Assembly (NCBI GenBank): GCA_963920525.1
Contig: OY986439.1
Location: 28,034,819-28,098,818 of the forward strand
Length of the DNA stretch: 64,000 nt
Reading direction: 5' to 3'
From: Dichetophora obliterata
Lineage: Eukaryota; Arthropoda; Insecta; Diptera; Sciomyzidae
Within the stretch, counting starts at the first letter, position 1, and each line of letters opens with the position of its first letter. The position numbers and the translations under genes were made by a program. The notes beneath the pieces were generated by a model. It was not told where the DNA came from and searched no databases. It saw nothing but the letters and a program-made list of their open reading frames with translations. Of the stretch, positions 12,374 to 23,357 are shown piece by piece.

Positions 12374-13140
12374 GGTATTCACTACATTTGTTAAGCCCTG
12401 CTAACTTGCTAAACTTAACAAATTTGTTAACTCCTGTCAAAATTTTGTTTGGGAAAAGACTTAGCAGCTTGTTAGCAAGTTAACCGTGTTTTTGTTTAGC
12501 AGATACCATTTGTTAAGTCTGAAACATCAGAGTTATTGAGTGTAGTGATGAATCGTTTTGTGAATGAGTTTTAACAAGTACCGAATTATTTATGATTTGC
12601 AGCTTCAAAGTCTAAAAACTTCCCTTTTTTAATAAAAAAACAAAAATTTTGTAAAAATGTTGATAGAGATTTAAGACATTTCAAAGTTTCTGAGTAGCAA
12701 ATGTATCAAAAGTGTTAACGCACTGTAAATCGCACTGTAATATAAAAATAAAAATACATTTTTGATTACTGAGTACTGGTTACACGAGTTATTGAAACCA
12801 CAGATCTATTGCTACATTGAAAGTTGTCAAATTAACATTTGCAAACAGTTTTTGCAAAATATTTGCAATTTATTTATTTATAAATGGTTGAAGTAAGAAT
12901 GTTATATTACTATTTAATTAAGCTTAATTATTTATTTATTAGCCAAGTGCAAATAAACGCCGTCGTTTGATTTTGTAATAATTCAGTTTTTTCAATTTTA
13001 AGCTGTAGAAGTGTTCCAGCTGATTTTGACATATCAGTTTAGCACTTGATTGTATGTCTTAACAGGTACGTTCACACCAACAGCTGCTAACTTTAACAAT
13101 TTAGCATTTTAGCAGGACTTAACAAATTTTAATGAATACC
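12374..13140. mobile_element. TIR element, ends GGTATTCA
   Basis: The left end GGTATTCACTACATTTGTTA pairs with the right end, read inward, GGTATTCATTAAAATTTGTT. Subterminal words CCTGCTAA and TTAGCAGC also recur in inverted order. Flanks are AAT and ATT, so no convincing target duplication. Two other elements in the window (32404, 34297) share the GGTATTCAC terminus. No coding capacity is seen. Confidence 0.5.
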
Positions 13141-13450
13141 ATTAATATTAAATTATCTGTGCTCCTATAAAAAATGTGCAAAAGAACACGAAAAACGTTG
13201 TGCAGGTATTTTTGCAAAAATTTTATTATCATCAATAGCTCAGTCCATTACTAGCTGATTTTTAAAAGTTAAAATGCGTCCTAATTGTTAATAAACGTGT
13301 TTGCTTAGTACATTAACAGAAAGTGTGGTATTTATATAAAATAGTGTGTACAAAAATCGTAAAAGTTGGAAAATATTAAAAAAATTGAAAAAATTGAGTT
13401 TGCGGACAAATACACATAGATTTATCAAGTTTTTATAAACAATATGTATA

Positions 13451-15106
13451 TTAGACCACCCATATGTGCAAAAGTGTTATTTTCTTCGCTCCCCGTGCAT
13501 TTTCGTAGAGAACTTGACTAAAAAATAAGATCTGTAAAAAAAACAGGGTGCGTGTAGTGGTAAAAATGCCAGTCGCATTTGATATAAAGCTTCAAAAACA
13601 CACTTTAAAAAAGTTCAAAATTGTTTTGATCAGTAACTCTTTTAAAAAATGATGAGAACAGTTCGTGATTGGGACTTTAAATTTAATAATAACCTTGCTA
13701 ATAATAACATGTATTAACTTTTGACCAACTTGTAATATTTGTGGTAAAATCAACGTTTAAAGACAAAATTTTTGAAATTTTTTGAGCACCTTTTTTGCAA
13801 AAAGGTCAAAAATGTGACACTTGATGAATGCATTTAAAAGAAAATGTCAAAAAGAGACGAAGATAGCAAAATGATAATTAACAAACAGTCAAAATTCTGT
13901 CGAGCACATCAAGCAACATAGCCACTTTTTGTGTAAAGCGGTAAAAAGGGGAAAAAACACCAATACAAGATATTCAAAATTTTTCCACAAACAATACTAA
14001 AAATATATTTACTTTATTTTGGACATGTGCTTTATTTAACAATATATATTTCATTTCAGTAAAACAAGTTTTCTTAAAAAAAATTTGACATTTTAAAATC
14101 TTTACACCCTATGAATAAATTGTGGCTACGTTGCTGCCAATGAGCACCTTCTACATCACAGCAAAGATGGCAGACATGTGCAATACTTCATCTGCGGTTC
14201 TCTGTATCATGCTATCACTATATAAATAGTTAAAATGTCAGTAAAAATGACAAGTGGATTTTACGTTATACCCCTTTTTCCACACGGAAAGCTTTATTGC
14301 CGGCAATTCTGCGGTACAGGCAAGTTTTTCTTCTGTGCTGTTCTTTCTTTGATGCTGTGCTCTTCTTTCCTTTGTATTTTCGACTTGCTGGCAAGAAAAA
14401 TTGCCGTGTGGAAAAGGGGTATTAGCAATGAAGCATATTTAGCTTCAAAATGTTTTAGAAAAACTGTACGACTAGAAATACTGAAGGTCTTTGGATAAGC
14501 TGAGCATGCAGTTATTCTTAACTTGGCTTCAGAATGAATTTATTTAGATTTTCACATAATTTAAAAACTTTGTCGCACATTTTTTTAATTAATGTTTTAT
14601 ATATTCTTACTTTGAACCGCGTTATCGGCGCTAAAAATAAATATTTTTTATAAAAAAAAATTTCATTTATATTTACTTAATTATCTCTATTATGAAATAA
14701 AGCAGATAATTTTATCCGTAGGAAAACCATAATGGCAACCGTTTTTGCTCAAAAAGAGCTAAAAAAAATTTCAAAAATCTTGTCTTCAAACGTTGATTTT
14801 ACCATAAATAATACAAGTTGGTCAAAAGTTTATACACTGTTGTTATTGGCTAGGTTATTCTTAAATTTAAAGTCCCAATCACGAACTGCTTTTAACACTT
14901 TTTAAAAGAGTTACAGATCAAAACAATTTTGAACTTTTTTAAAGTGTGTTTTTGAGGCTTTAAGTCAAATGCGACTGGCATTTTACCACTACACGCATCT
15001 TGTTTTTTTGCAGATCTTATTTTTTAGTCTAGTTCTCTACGAAAATGCGCGGGGAGCGAAGAAAATAACACTTTTGCACATTCCATATATTTCATGGGTG
15101 CTCTAA
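13451..15106. mobile_element. Long fold-back element, ~370-bp arms
   Basis: The ends TTAGACCACCCAT and ATGGGTGCTCTAA are flanked by TGTATA on both sides (13445-13450, 15107-15112; ATGTATA if one more base is counted). The arms, about 13451-13815 and 14730-15106, are closely complementary. The ~900-bp centre is not repeated in the arms and contains a younger 153-bp MITE at 14269-14421. No transposase is visible. A 6-7 bp duplication does not fit the common fly superfamilies cleanly; a mutated 8-bp duplication is possible. Confidence 0.65.
14269..14421. mobile_element. 153-bp PIF/Harbinger-type MITE
   Basis: The left end TACCCCTTTTTCCACACGG and right end CCGTGTGGAAAAGGGGTA are near-perfect inverses, flanked by TTA on both sides (14266-14268, 14422-14424). 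A TTA duplication is typical of PIF/Harbinger insertions. It lies in the centre of the fold-back at 13451-15106. The open frame crossing it (14235-14498) is incidental. Confidence 0.65.
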
Positions 15107-15112
15107 TGTATA

Positions 15113-15798
15113 TCACTGGAAAAGGCTAAGTTTTTTCTTCTAGAATCTGGTAAGAAACTGAAAATCGGCTTAACATTAGCTAAGTTACAGGCTTATAAGT
15201 GCGCAAAGTACAAAAACCGGTTTTTTAACGGTAAGTCAAGATTTTGGGGGTGTTTGGCGAATTTCTGGTATGCAGTCTTGTTATACTCAACAAGAAATAC
15301 AAGGAAAATGGCAACACTTCCCAGGTATTTTGGACTGTCGCACAGTGTTATCTTTTCGGTTCGTATTTTATGTATAACCTTTAACTCGTAGAGGTTGCTT
15401 GTATTGAGTGACCCCTAGTGAAATTTTCTGGAGAATATTTTTTTGAAAGGTTTTACCCTTTGACCTCCCTCCAAAGTTGACTTATAGGGTCTTTTCAAAA
15501 AAAGGGTCAAATTGACCCATACTGGAAGGAGCTAGGGGGTTAAAGTGTTCCAAAAAAATGTTCCCCGGAAAATTTTAAATAGGTTTCCGTAGACTAGAAC
15601 CACCCTATGTTAAGTTTAACACATAATTTTTTTATATTTTTTAATATAATTTTGACCAAAAAAATTTAAATTTAAAACCACTGTAAAAAAATTTGTGACG
15701 TATTAGAGCAAAAAGCGACTTGGGCTTTTATTATTGATGCCAAATACTATCGTTTGAGATTGGTATGGTTCACCCCCGAAAATATGTGTTGCACTGTG
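15113..15798 (+). repeat. Dispersed repeats A (truncated) and B (copy 2), head to tail
   Basis: 15113-15357 is the right part of repeat A and ends TGTCGCACAGTG next to TTA. 15358-15798 is repeat B, the inverse of 5870-6332, ending TGTTGCACTGTG. A third, shorter B copy lies at 47448-47625. Repeat A starts exactly where the fold-back at 13451-15106 and its duplication end, so the fold-back may have inserted into it. None of this is coding. Confidence 0.55.
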
Positions 15799-15803
15799 TA
15801 ATT

Positions 15804-17411
15804 ATCGTGAGTGTCAAGTTATATGTGACTATAGGATAGCCGTACACAAGATATTTTTCGGAAACTTTTTAAATTGCGTTAATTTTGTACGCTTTGTCCT
15901 TATAACTGTCAAAGTTATTGGGATGCTTTAAGAAAAAATGTAAACATTTTTGGTCTTACATAAATACTAAAAGATTCTATAAATGTGTTAGAGTGAGATT
16001 GATGGAATCTCTCATATAAATAAATACATGTTGAGTTTTCCAAATAAATCTGTAAAGTCATGAAATAGGAAGTAATTAATAATAATGAAAAAATAAATGT
16101 TTAAACAACTATGAAAACTCTATTTCAGCTGTGACTTTTTGGTATCAGAAAAATCTTTGCAAATTTTCAAATTATCGCAGCTTGCTTTTATCGGCCGAAA
16201 TTCAATTAATTTGTAAAGTTATTTAGAAAAAAAAAAAAATTTCAAAATTCTCACAAGTTGTAATTGTGTGCGTGCGAGCATGTGTGAAAATTAAAAATTA
16301 ACTACTGTAACTGTGCGCAAAATGCAGCAAAAGGCACAGCGAAACTAAAAATAAAGAAATTAAAGAAGGCATGCAGTTGTAGTGACAAATAGATTAAGAG
16401 GCAGATAGATTGACTGATAGACAGACTGTCTACATGACAGACGAACAGACAAATAATTTAAACAACCAACTAACTAGAATCTAACGTTGTCGCAATGTTC
16501 GCGTGCACTAGCTGCAGTTATACACTCAACAAAAAAACGTTGGTTTTTGTAATAAAATGTCGTAGTTTTTAATTGCTTACAAGCTGACAAACCGTTTCCA
16601 TGTGGGAGTGGCAGCAGCTGGAAAAGCTTTTATTGCATTGTTAAAAATATATTAAATGTTTAATAGAATAGGGGTTGGTGTTGTTATTTTATACCCCAAG
16701 TAGTGCCAATAAAGTATTAAATTAATTTTGCGCTTGCCATCAGCTGTGTTTTGAGTTTACTGTTGAATATTTTTTGTTTTCATTATGTTGTTGTTAACGT
16801 TTGCCTTTGCTCTCACAGACGTCACTTATTACCAATTGGCAGCTTGCCATGAAGCGCTGCCCTTTTGTAGTTACTGCTAATTTTCTGTATTGCAATTGTA
16901 TACAAAAATGGACATATCCCCACTTTCATTTATAACAGCTCATATGTTCCTCAAAAAAAAAAATTGCAATAAAAAATACAATTTTGTCTCTTGAATAGAT
17001 TGACCACAAAAATCCTAAAGTAAAGCCAAAGCAGCCATTAAGTGTAAAAAAATGTATTTTCAATTCGTCAACAAGTGATTGTGCAGAAGAGGCTTACACT
17101 CAAATTAGTTTATTTTACTATCTGTAATCTATGTTTATTCTTATACATATTTTTATGAAATCCAAAAACTTATTCCACTGGAACATTTTGCGGCTAACGT
17201 AATCAATATTTTACCAAGTGAGTGGGTGGGTGTTAGCAAATTTTAGCACTCATCTTGTAGTTAGCAGTATTATGTTAATAAAGAGCTTTTAGTTTTAATA
17301 GTTAATTAACAACTGTATTAATTTACAACTGTATTAATTAATGACGTATATTCTGAGTAAATACATAAAGAACTAGCTTAAGGCGAATAGTGGCTTGTTT
17401 ATACGTTTTTA
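15804..17411. other. Non-repetitive, non-coding stretch
   Basis: I see no gene and no transposon ends. The part at about 16240-16900 is more balanced in composition than its surroundings, with GTGTGCGTGCG and GACAGAC-type simple sequence, and reads like ancestral host intronic or intergenic DNA. Confidence 0.4.
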
Positions 17412-17849
17412 TTAACTCTAGGATGAGCAACAGGGTCTGGCCAGACCTAATTTGACTTTGATGTTGAACATATTTTTCCCAAGACAAAATAATGATCTAA
17501 CACTTTATGAATTCTATAAGCTATGAATTCTGAGTGGATTGAAGCTATTTTCGAGTTGATTCGGTTAAGTTAGTAGTGAAAAAATTGGGTTCTAAATAGA
17601 AAAGCGCTAAGTTAACCTACATGGTCTAGCCAGACCACAACTATTTTGAACTGTTGGTTTAGTTATGTAATTCAAAAAACATGTTCGAGCATGCAAAATT
17701 TTGTTTTTTTCGTGTGCATAGAAGAGCGAATTATGTTTTTTTATAAATATTGGCGATGTGGGTACGTGTGTCTGTGGTATTTCTAGTAGTTCAGTAACAG
17801 TCCAACCTAAATTGGTGCGCCATGTGTTGCGTTTCCAAACGACGATGTT

Positions 17850-18477
17850 CTATGCGATCAAATATTTCTAAAAAGCCGAATCAAATCCTTGACTACAATC
17901 GGAATAAGGCAGGAGTGGATACAAGGAAGGAACCAAATGGTGTCGGGCTATAGCTGCAAACGCGGAACAAACTGCTGGCCATTAGACATGTTTTTCAACA
18001 GGCTAGACGCAGCTGCCTTGGTCGCATTCGTTAACCACAGTGAAATGATGAAGGTGAAGCCATCAGACCGGAGCCGCAAATTTCTGACTGACTAACTGGC
18101 AGTACAGTTAGTAGTTCTCATACGTAAATGCGAGCCTGTATTTCTCATGCTAGTCGTGGGCCTCACGTAAAAAATGCGATGTCAAAATATGGAGTATTGA
18201 TGTGTATTTAACCAATCGTATACCTTTCTTATGCCTTACACATTTCATTTCTTCTCAGGTACCAGCACTACAACAACAACAAGGTGCAAACACTACGAAA
18301 AAAGCAACCCCTTCGTCATCAAACTACCACCCTTTGTGTGTAAAATGTAAGGTACGCACCAAAACAATGCGCAAAAATTGGTTTCATGTGTGATGTATGC
18401 AGCAATCCTAAGTACTTTCAACACGGAATAGAGAAAAAGTCTTACGTTTATGATGATAGTCAACCACAACATGATTA
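17850..18477 (+). pseudogene. piggyBac transposase, C-terminal part, broken
   Basis: The reading frame gives YNRNKAGVDT, then after a 1-base shift at about 17930 QMVSGYSCKRGTNCWPLDMF and FNRLDAAALVAFV. These match the end of the piggyBac transposase core (GVDxxDQ...Y...R...WP...F..LD). Further on, CVKCKVRTKTMRKNWFHVC and CSNPKYFQHG (after another shift) match the cysteine-rich C-terminal zinc domain. The N-terminal two thirds, with the first catalytic aspartates, is missing. At least two frameshifts and a stop at about 18095 make it non-functional. Confidence 0.75.
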
Positions 18478-18482
18478 GCTTA

Positions 18483-18929
18483 AGGCGAATTTACACATTT
18501 CATTAAAAACGATGATAGTGAACGTTGAACGATGACAGTGAATCAATTTTTAATTTACATTATTCAAAGTGTAAATTTGAAATTTGATGGATGATTCGGT
18601 GTTGAATGTCAAAATATATTCTCTGGCTGATTAATTTTATTGACGTTTAAAAAAATTAAGTAAATAAAAGCTATTCAGCAATTAAATAAAAAAAATATAA
18701 ACTTTCTGCTTCAAATTATGTTAACACCTTTCAATTGTGTTTTAGTACGAATGACACATCAGTTCGGTTTGCTTTCACTTTCATCAAAAGTAGGAAGACC
18801 TTCTACTTCTTTCACTGTTCAATGTGGATGACAATCATCTTCATTTTAAAGATGAAACTCAATTTACATTTTACAAATCAGATGATTCATCCAAAGTGAA
18901 GGATGATAGTGAATCGTGTAAATTCGCCT
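18483..18929. mobile_element. PIF/Harbinger-type MITE nested in piggyBac
   Basis: The ends AGGCGAATTTACAC and GTGTAAATTCGCCT are exact inverses over 14 bp and are flanked by TTA on both sides (18480-18482, 18930-18932). Near both ends the word GATGATAGTGAA recurs in inverted order. It inserted at the 3' end of the piggyBac transposase remnant and is therefore younger. Confidence 0.7.
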
Positions 18930-19475
18930 TTACAAGTAACCATATAATAACGTGTTAAATCAATAAAATAAAAAAAATGAATATGCTTAAAATAAACAAA
19001 AACACAACTATTTTCTTTTTCATTTTTATATTTATCTTACTTTTTCCGTTAGTATACTGACACATATACAAACAATTTATTGCTATATACACCATAAAAA
19101 TTAAATATAAAGCAACTTGGATCAACCGCCTCGTCAAAAGGACGCATTTAGAAAAAAAAATCACCCTGTGGTCTGGCTAGACCATGTAGATTAACTTACT
19201 GCCCTCCAAGTTGTTGCCCATCCTAGTGTTACTGGTATTTTTGTACAAATTTTAACGCTTTTATTAATAAAGCCCTTATTAGTTATAACAATTTAGTTCG
19301 TATTAGAGAATTCAATCCCGGGATCCCGAAATCCCGAAAACCCAAAACGATATCAACACCTTTGAATCCCTAGATTTTTCTTTCGCTATCTAAGGAAAAA
19401 AATTAATCAAGATATATGAAAATATTCTAAAAAAAATTCAAGATTTTGTATCTAATCAGAAAATTAATTTAGCTA

Positions 19476-20150
19476 TATCTTTATATATAAAAATGAATGC
19501 ACGTTTGTTGGTTTGTTTGTTTGTTTGTGTGTCCAGAATTCATTTCTACACAGTTCATCCGATCGCGATGAAACTTTCCAAATTGGTTTTTCGGATTCAT
19601 GCGCAGGTCTTAGTCGTAGTATGGACAGCGTTGGACAAGGGGGCGTGGAACCTCCCATACAACCCAAATTTGAGATATCGAATAGATTTTGAGTTATAGT
19701 TCGCACAGCCATGGAATTTGGTATTCGACCAAAATTACAAGTGCCGTTTTACTGATAACATTTTATGGGCGTTGGGAAAGGTGACATGACACCTCTCATA
19801 CAACTCAAATTTGAGATTTTGAATAGCTTTTGCGTTATAATTCGCACAGCCTCGGAATTCAGTATTCGACGACAATTTACACGTGCTGTTTTATTGATAA
19901 CATTTTATGGGCGTAGTACAGGGGGGCGTAGCAACCTCCCATAATTTGCGATACCGAATAGCTTTTGAGTTATAGTTCGCACAGCCATGGAATTAGGTAT
20001 TCTACTACAATTTACACATGCCGTTTAGGGGGCATGGCAGCTCCCATGTAACCCAAATTTGCGATTTGCAATATCGAATAGCTTTAGAGTTATGGGCAGC
20101 ACAGCTTAGGAATTCAGTATTCGACCACGATTTACACATGGCATAAAGTC
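19476..20150 (+). mobile_element. Helitron-like fragment with ~135-bp minisatellite
   Basis: The start TCTTTATATATAAAAATGAA followed by a TTTG repeat resembles 5' ends of insect non-autonomous Helitrons (TC...ATATATAAAAATGAA). From about 19620 on there are four diverged tandem units of about 120-141 bp, each with a GAATAGCTTTTGAGTTATA-like word, TCGCACAGCC and ATTCGACCAC..TTTACAC. I find no CTAG-type 3' end. Two short overlapping open frames (19473-19712) read across the repeat and are not credible proteins. Confidence 0.5.
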
Positions 20151-20520
20151 TCATTAAAGTAAATAATTGAAAATAGCTATTATTAAAAGCAAAATGATCC
20201 GGTGACCAAGAGATAGAAAATGAGCCTAAAATCTGTGATTTTGAATTCTTTATATGCAAGAGCACACTTTGGTTAAATTTTTTTTTTATTTGTTTTATCC
20301 AAAAAGGCTCAAATTGTTTGAAATACCTTTTCAATTACATACTTATAAATTAATCATGTTTTCCGATTGATTATAGTTTGTTCAAAAACTGGAAATAACT
20401 TTGCTCAAAATGTGTATTCACCTTCTACGATATAACGAACGACCCTTTTAATTTTTTTTTTTTTTTTTTGTCAATATTTCAAATGGTTATAAAAGAATGA
20501 CATATTTATATGTGCAACTA

Positions 20521-21273
20521 CACACTTAAAAATTTGTATAGAATTTTTTCACCGATCGGTGTTGCAGGGAGTCCTACACCATTCAGTGTTAAAAAACAAC
20601 GTGTCCAAGTGCTAAAATTTAATATCCGAAGGAGCATATTTTTTTCACACCGATCGGTGTAAAAAGTAAATATCAGATAGTTTGTTAGTTTTGTACCCTG
20701 TTAGGTGTATATTTAAAATACGCAAAATTATTATTTTTTTAACACCGAATTTTATATATTCGAATAGATGTTTATTACAATTTTTATTAAATTGTCATTA
20801 AATTTATGAATTGTCAAATGAAATAAGCCCCAAATAAAATTTGATTGAGACTTATCTTATAATAAAATATGACCCAAACCAAAAAATTAAATATTTCCCA
20901 AATTTTATGAAATAGTCCCCAAAAATTGGGAGTTATTTCATATGTAGTAATACCCAAAAATGTAAGGACATTTTTATGGCTTATTTAATTTTTTGGGGTC
21001 TATTTTGTGGTGCAAAAATTTCATTTAAGTCTTAACTCAAGATTTACAAAATTAAACTGAACAAATTCAATTGAGAAATTTCAATTTTTAATTTGTTTAT
21101 CAATGGGAATATGATTTCAATATTGCTTTTCTTCTTTGCTTTTCTTATTTCACACCGATCGGATAAGTTTGTCATTTCCCACCGAGAAAGCGGTGTAAAT
21201 TAACACCGTTCGGTGTAAAAAATGTAAATATCCGCTCACCAGTGTGAATTTATTTTTGAAATTTTTTAGTGTG
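20521..21273. mobile_element. TIR element, TA target, with CCGATCGG palindromes
   Basis: The left end CACACTTAAAAATTT and right end AAATTTTTTAGTGTG are flanked by TA (20519-20520, 21274-21275). Copies of the palindrome ACACCGATCGGTGT or close variants occur near 20550, 20647, 21152 and 21202, two toward each end. The centre (about 20815-21010) contains GAAATAAGCCCCAAAT-like words that resemble the array of the fold-back at 10763-11888. There is no coding sequence. Confidence 0.6.
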
Positions 21274-21533
21274 TAACAATTTTTTTTAAACCAGTACTAC
21301 TAAAAACATTTTTTCTTCAGACTAACAACCAAAAAGCACTAAAAAAAAGCAAATTTTTTAAAGAAAATGCACAATTTTTAGTTCTTTTTCATACAGTGAC
21401 CTTTTTTTTAAATTTGCTTCATCGAAAAACTCTAGATCTAGTGCTGAAAGTACTGACTTGGCAACACTCAATGAGAGCTCTTTAACTTGTTTAACCAAGT
21501 GTTAATTAGTAGCATAACAAAACCATTTATTTC

Positions 21534-22430
21534 CTAAATGAAGGGTGATTTTCTTAAGCCTTTTGTGTTTGAGCGATGCATGTAAATGTTGCCGCGGCTA
21601 CGCCTGAGGTGGTCTATCCGTAAGCTCCAACTTTGGCATACTTTTTCCAGAATTTTGACCGGTATCTCACCAATGGCGGCTGAAATGTTGTCTTCCACAG
21701 CTGCAATTGTGGCTGACTTGCCCCTGTACACGAGAGACCTCACGTAGCCCCAATAAAAATAGTCTAGTTGGGCCAAATCGCATGATCTTGGTGGCCAATG
21801 GACTGCTCCATAACGTGAGATTAATTGCTCACTAAACTCGCCTCTAAATAGGTCCATGGTATCGCAATCCGTGTGGGATATGGTACGGTCTTGTTGAATC
21901 TACATGTCAACCAAGTCCAACTCTTCCTTTTTGGGCTCCTCCTTGCTTCATTGACTGTAACGTTGCGATTTACATTATTTACGGTCCAATGGTGAAATTT
22001 ACGGTCCAATGATGCCACCGGGCAAAAACTACACCAAACATTGCATTTTTCGGGGTACATCGAGAATTTTTCGATAAAAAAGTTAATCTTCATCCAACTT
22101 GTCTTAGGCCCATTCACCAGAGAAACGACGTTGTGGTAGGTCACCCGGCTTTAGTTCTTGCAACAGTTGTATTTTGTATGGTTTCATACCGAGGTCTTTA
22201 CGTAAAATCTTTCAGGTGGTCGAATAACACAAGCCCAATGGTTTACAATGGCGACAAATTGACATATCGCTGTATTCATTTGACTGGCCGATACAGCAGC
22301 AATATTGTCCTCGGTACGCACTCTCCGCATTCGGGTTGGTAGATAATAGGGCAGTTCACGATCTTGTTGCATCGTTGCAAATGCAAAATAAACAGCTTTT
22401 ACAAAAATAAAAAGCATATGTTGCAAAAGC
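21534..22430 (-). pseudogene. mariner-like transposase, broken
   Basis: Read 22430 to 21534 on the minus strand in three frames, it gives VRTEDNIAAVSAS, ILRKDLGMKPYKIQLLQELK, then HPEK-like sequence with VWC, IQQDRTISHTD, and WPPRSCDLAQLDYFYWGYV. That order is the IS630/Tc1/mariner transposase layout (helix-turn-helix region, then QQDGA and WPPxSxDLxxxDYFLWG). The part that should hold the first catalytic aspartate (FSDEAHF-type motif) is missing: the frame jumps from YRK-like residues straight to the PEK segment. Stops and frameshifts also occur. It cannot be active. Confidence 0.75.
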
Positions 22431-22496
22431 TTTTCAATGCTTTTTGTTTTTGTAAAAGCTGTTTATTTTGCATTTGCAACAAGATCGTGAACTGCC
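22350..22496. repeat. Near-perfect hairpin, ~60-bp arms
   Basis: 22350-22417 and 22435-22496 are inverse copies: GGCAGTTCACGATCTTGTTG at the outer ends and AAACAGCTTTTACAAAAA inside. The left arm has an extra ~8 bases (CATCGTTG-like). The spacer is about 17 bases. It lies at the 5' edge of the mariner pseudogene and might be a rearranged copy of its end. Confidence 0.7.
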
Positions 22497-22890
22497 TTAA
22501 TGTACAATTAAGTGAAACTAGTGCGTAATTTGGTCACAATTTGGTCACAGACTTTGAATAGTCTGTTCGGTGGGTCAATTATGACGACCATAAAATGGAC
22601 GAAATTTGAGAAACACAATTCTCATACAGCACGCATTTTGATGATTCAATGGCCCTTCTAAAACCCACTTCTAAAATGAAATTTAGTTAGGAGACTCAAA
22701 GTTACTTCTAAGGTTTCATAGTAATAAAACAAATCTAACAAAAGTCGACTTCAGTGAATCTATAGCGAATATTCCTTAGTTATATTTTTTGAACGTACCC
22801 TTTGTTCAGCTTGTTTTTGACAGCTGACTTAATTTTATATAATTTTTGTAAAATCAGTTTATTATTTGTAATACCAAAAAAAAAAAAATG

Positions 22891-23167
22891 GAAGCCACTA
22901 CAAAAGTAAGTTCATTTTTTCTGCTTACGCTATAGTTTGGTTACTTCTTTATAATTGTAGAAACGTGATAGACGTGGACATGGGAGGAATTGGACGTGGG
23001 AGGAAAAGGAATTCCTTAAAGAAATTAATATTGACTCCAAACTCAACAATTCTCAAATGATTTCCAAAAAAATTTGCGCTTGGAATCAAAAAAATAAAGA
23101 AATGGAAATGAATGGAGTTCATTCATCAATTCCTAAATTAAAGCAATTGGAAAAAGAACAGGAGTAA
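22891..23167 (+). CDS. Short Myb/SANT-like ORF of a Harbinger element, two exons
   Basis: An ATG at 22891 begins MEATTK, then a GTAAGT donor. A TTGTAG acceptor at about 22961 joins to KRDRRGHGRNWTWEEKEFL..., ending at TAA near 23165. NWTWEEKEFLKEI is the first helix of a Myb/SANT-like DNA-binding domain (W-x-x-EE). PIF/Harbinger transposons carry such a second gene, whose product helps the transposase bind DNA and enter the nucleus. The transposase is the pseudogene on the opposite strand at 24255-26428. Only about 70 residues remain and the later domain helices are absent. Downstream, duplicated ASGSSVGG/ASGSSAGG-coding segments suggest the frame once continued to about 23320. Probably broken; the splice sites are inferred. 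Confidence 0.5.
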
Positions 23168-23357
23168 ACGCAAACAGAGAATGTGTTGATGCCAGTGGCA
23201 GTAGTGTCGGCGGTGCGGTTGGCAAAAAAAAAAATCAGACCAATGTGCTGCTAGTGGAAGTAGTGCCGGCGGTGTGGTGTCCCAAACAAATAGCAACAAA
23301 AAACTGATATTAGTTCCATTTACGTATTAAAGGCGAGGTTAAAACAAATAAAGTTAG

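Larger units (their letters stand above)
17416..19228. mobile_element. piggyBac transposon remnant
   Basis: The ends are CTCTAGGATGAGCAACA (left) and TTGTTGCCCATCCTAGTG (right). They are flanked by TTAA (17412-17415) and TTAC (19229-19232), consistent with a once-duplicated TTAA. Inside both ends lies a subterminal inverted repeat of about 30 bp centred on GGTCTAGCCAGACC (about 17609-17638 and 19166-19197); a further copy of the palindrome GGTCTGGCCAGACC abuts the left end. The element carries only the 3' part of a transposase gene, and a MITE at 18483-18929 interrupts it. Confidence 0.7.

Noticed and set aside
14235..14498. 87-codon Cys-rich open frame
   Set aside because: It runs through the ends of a 153-bp MITE inside a fold-back; no start context or domain.
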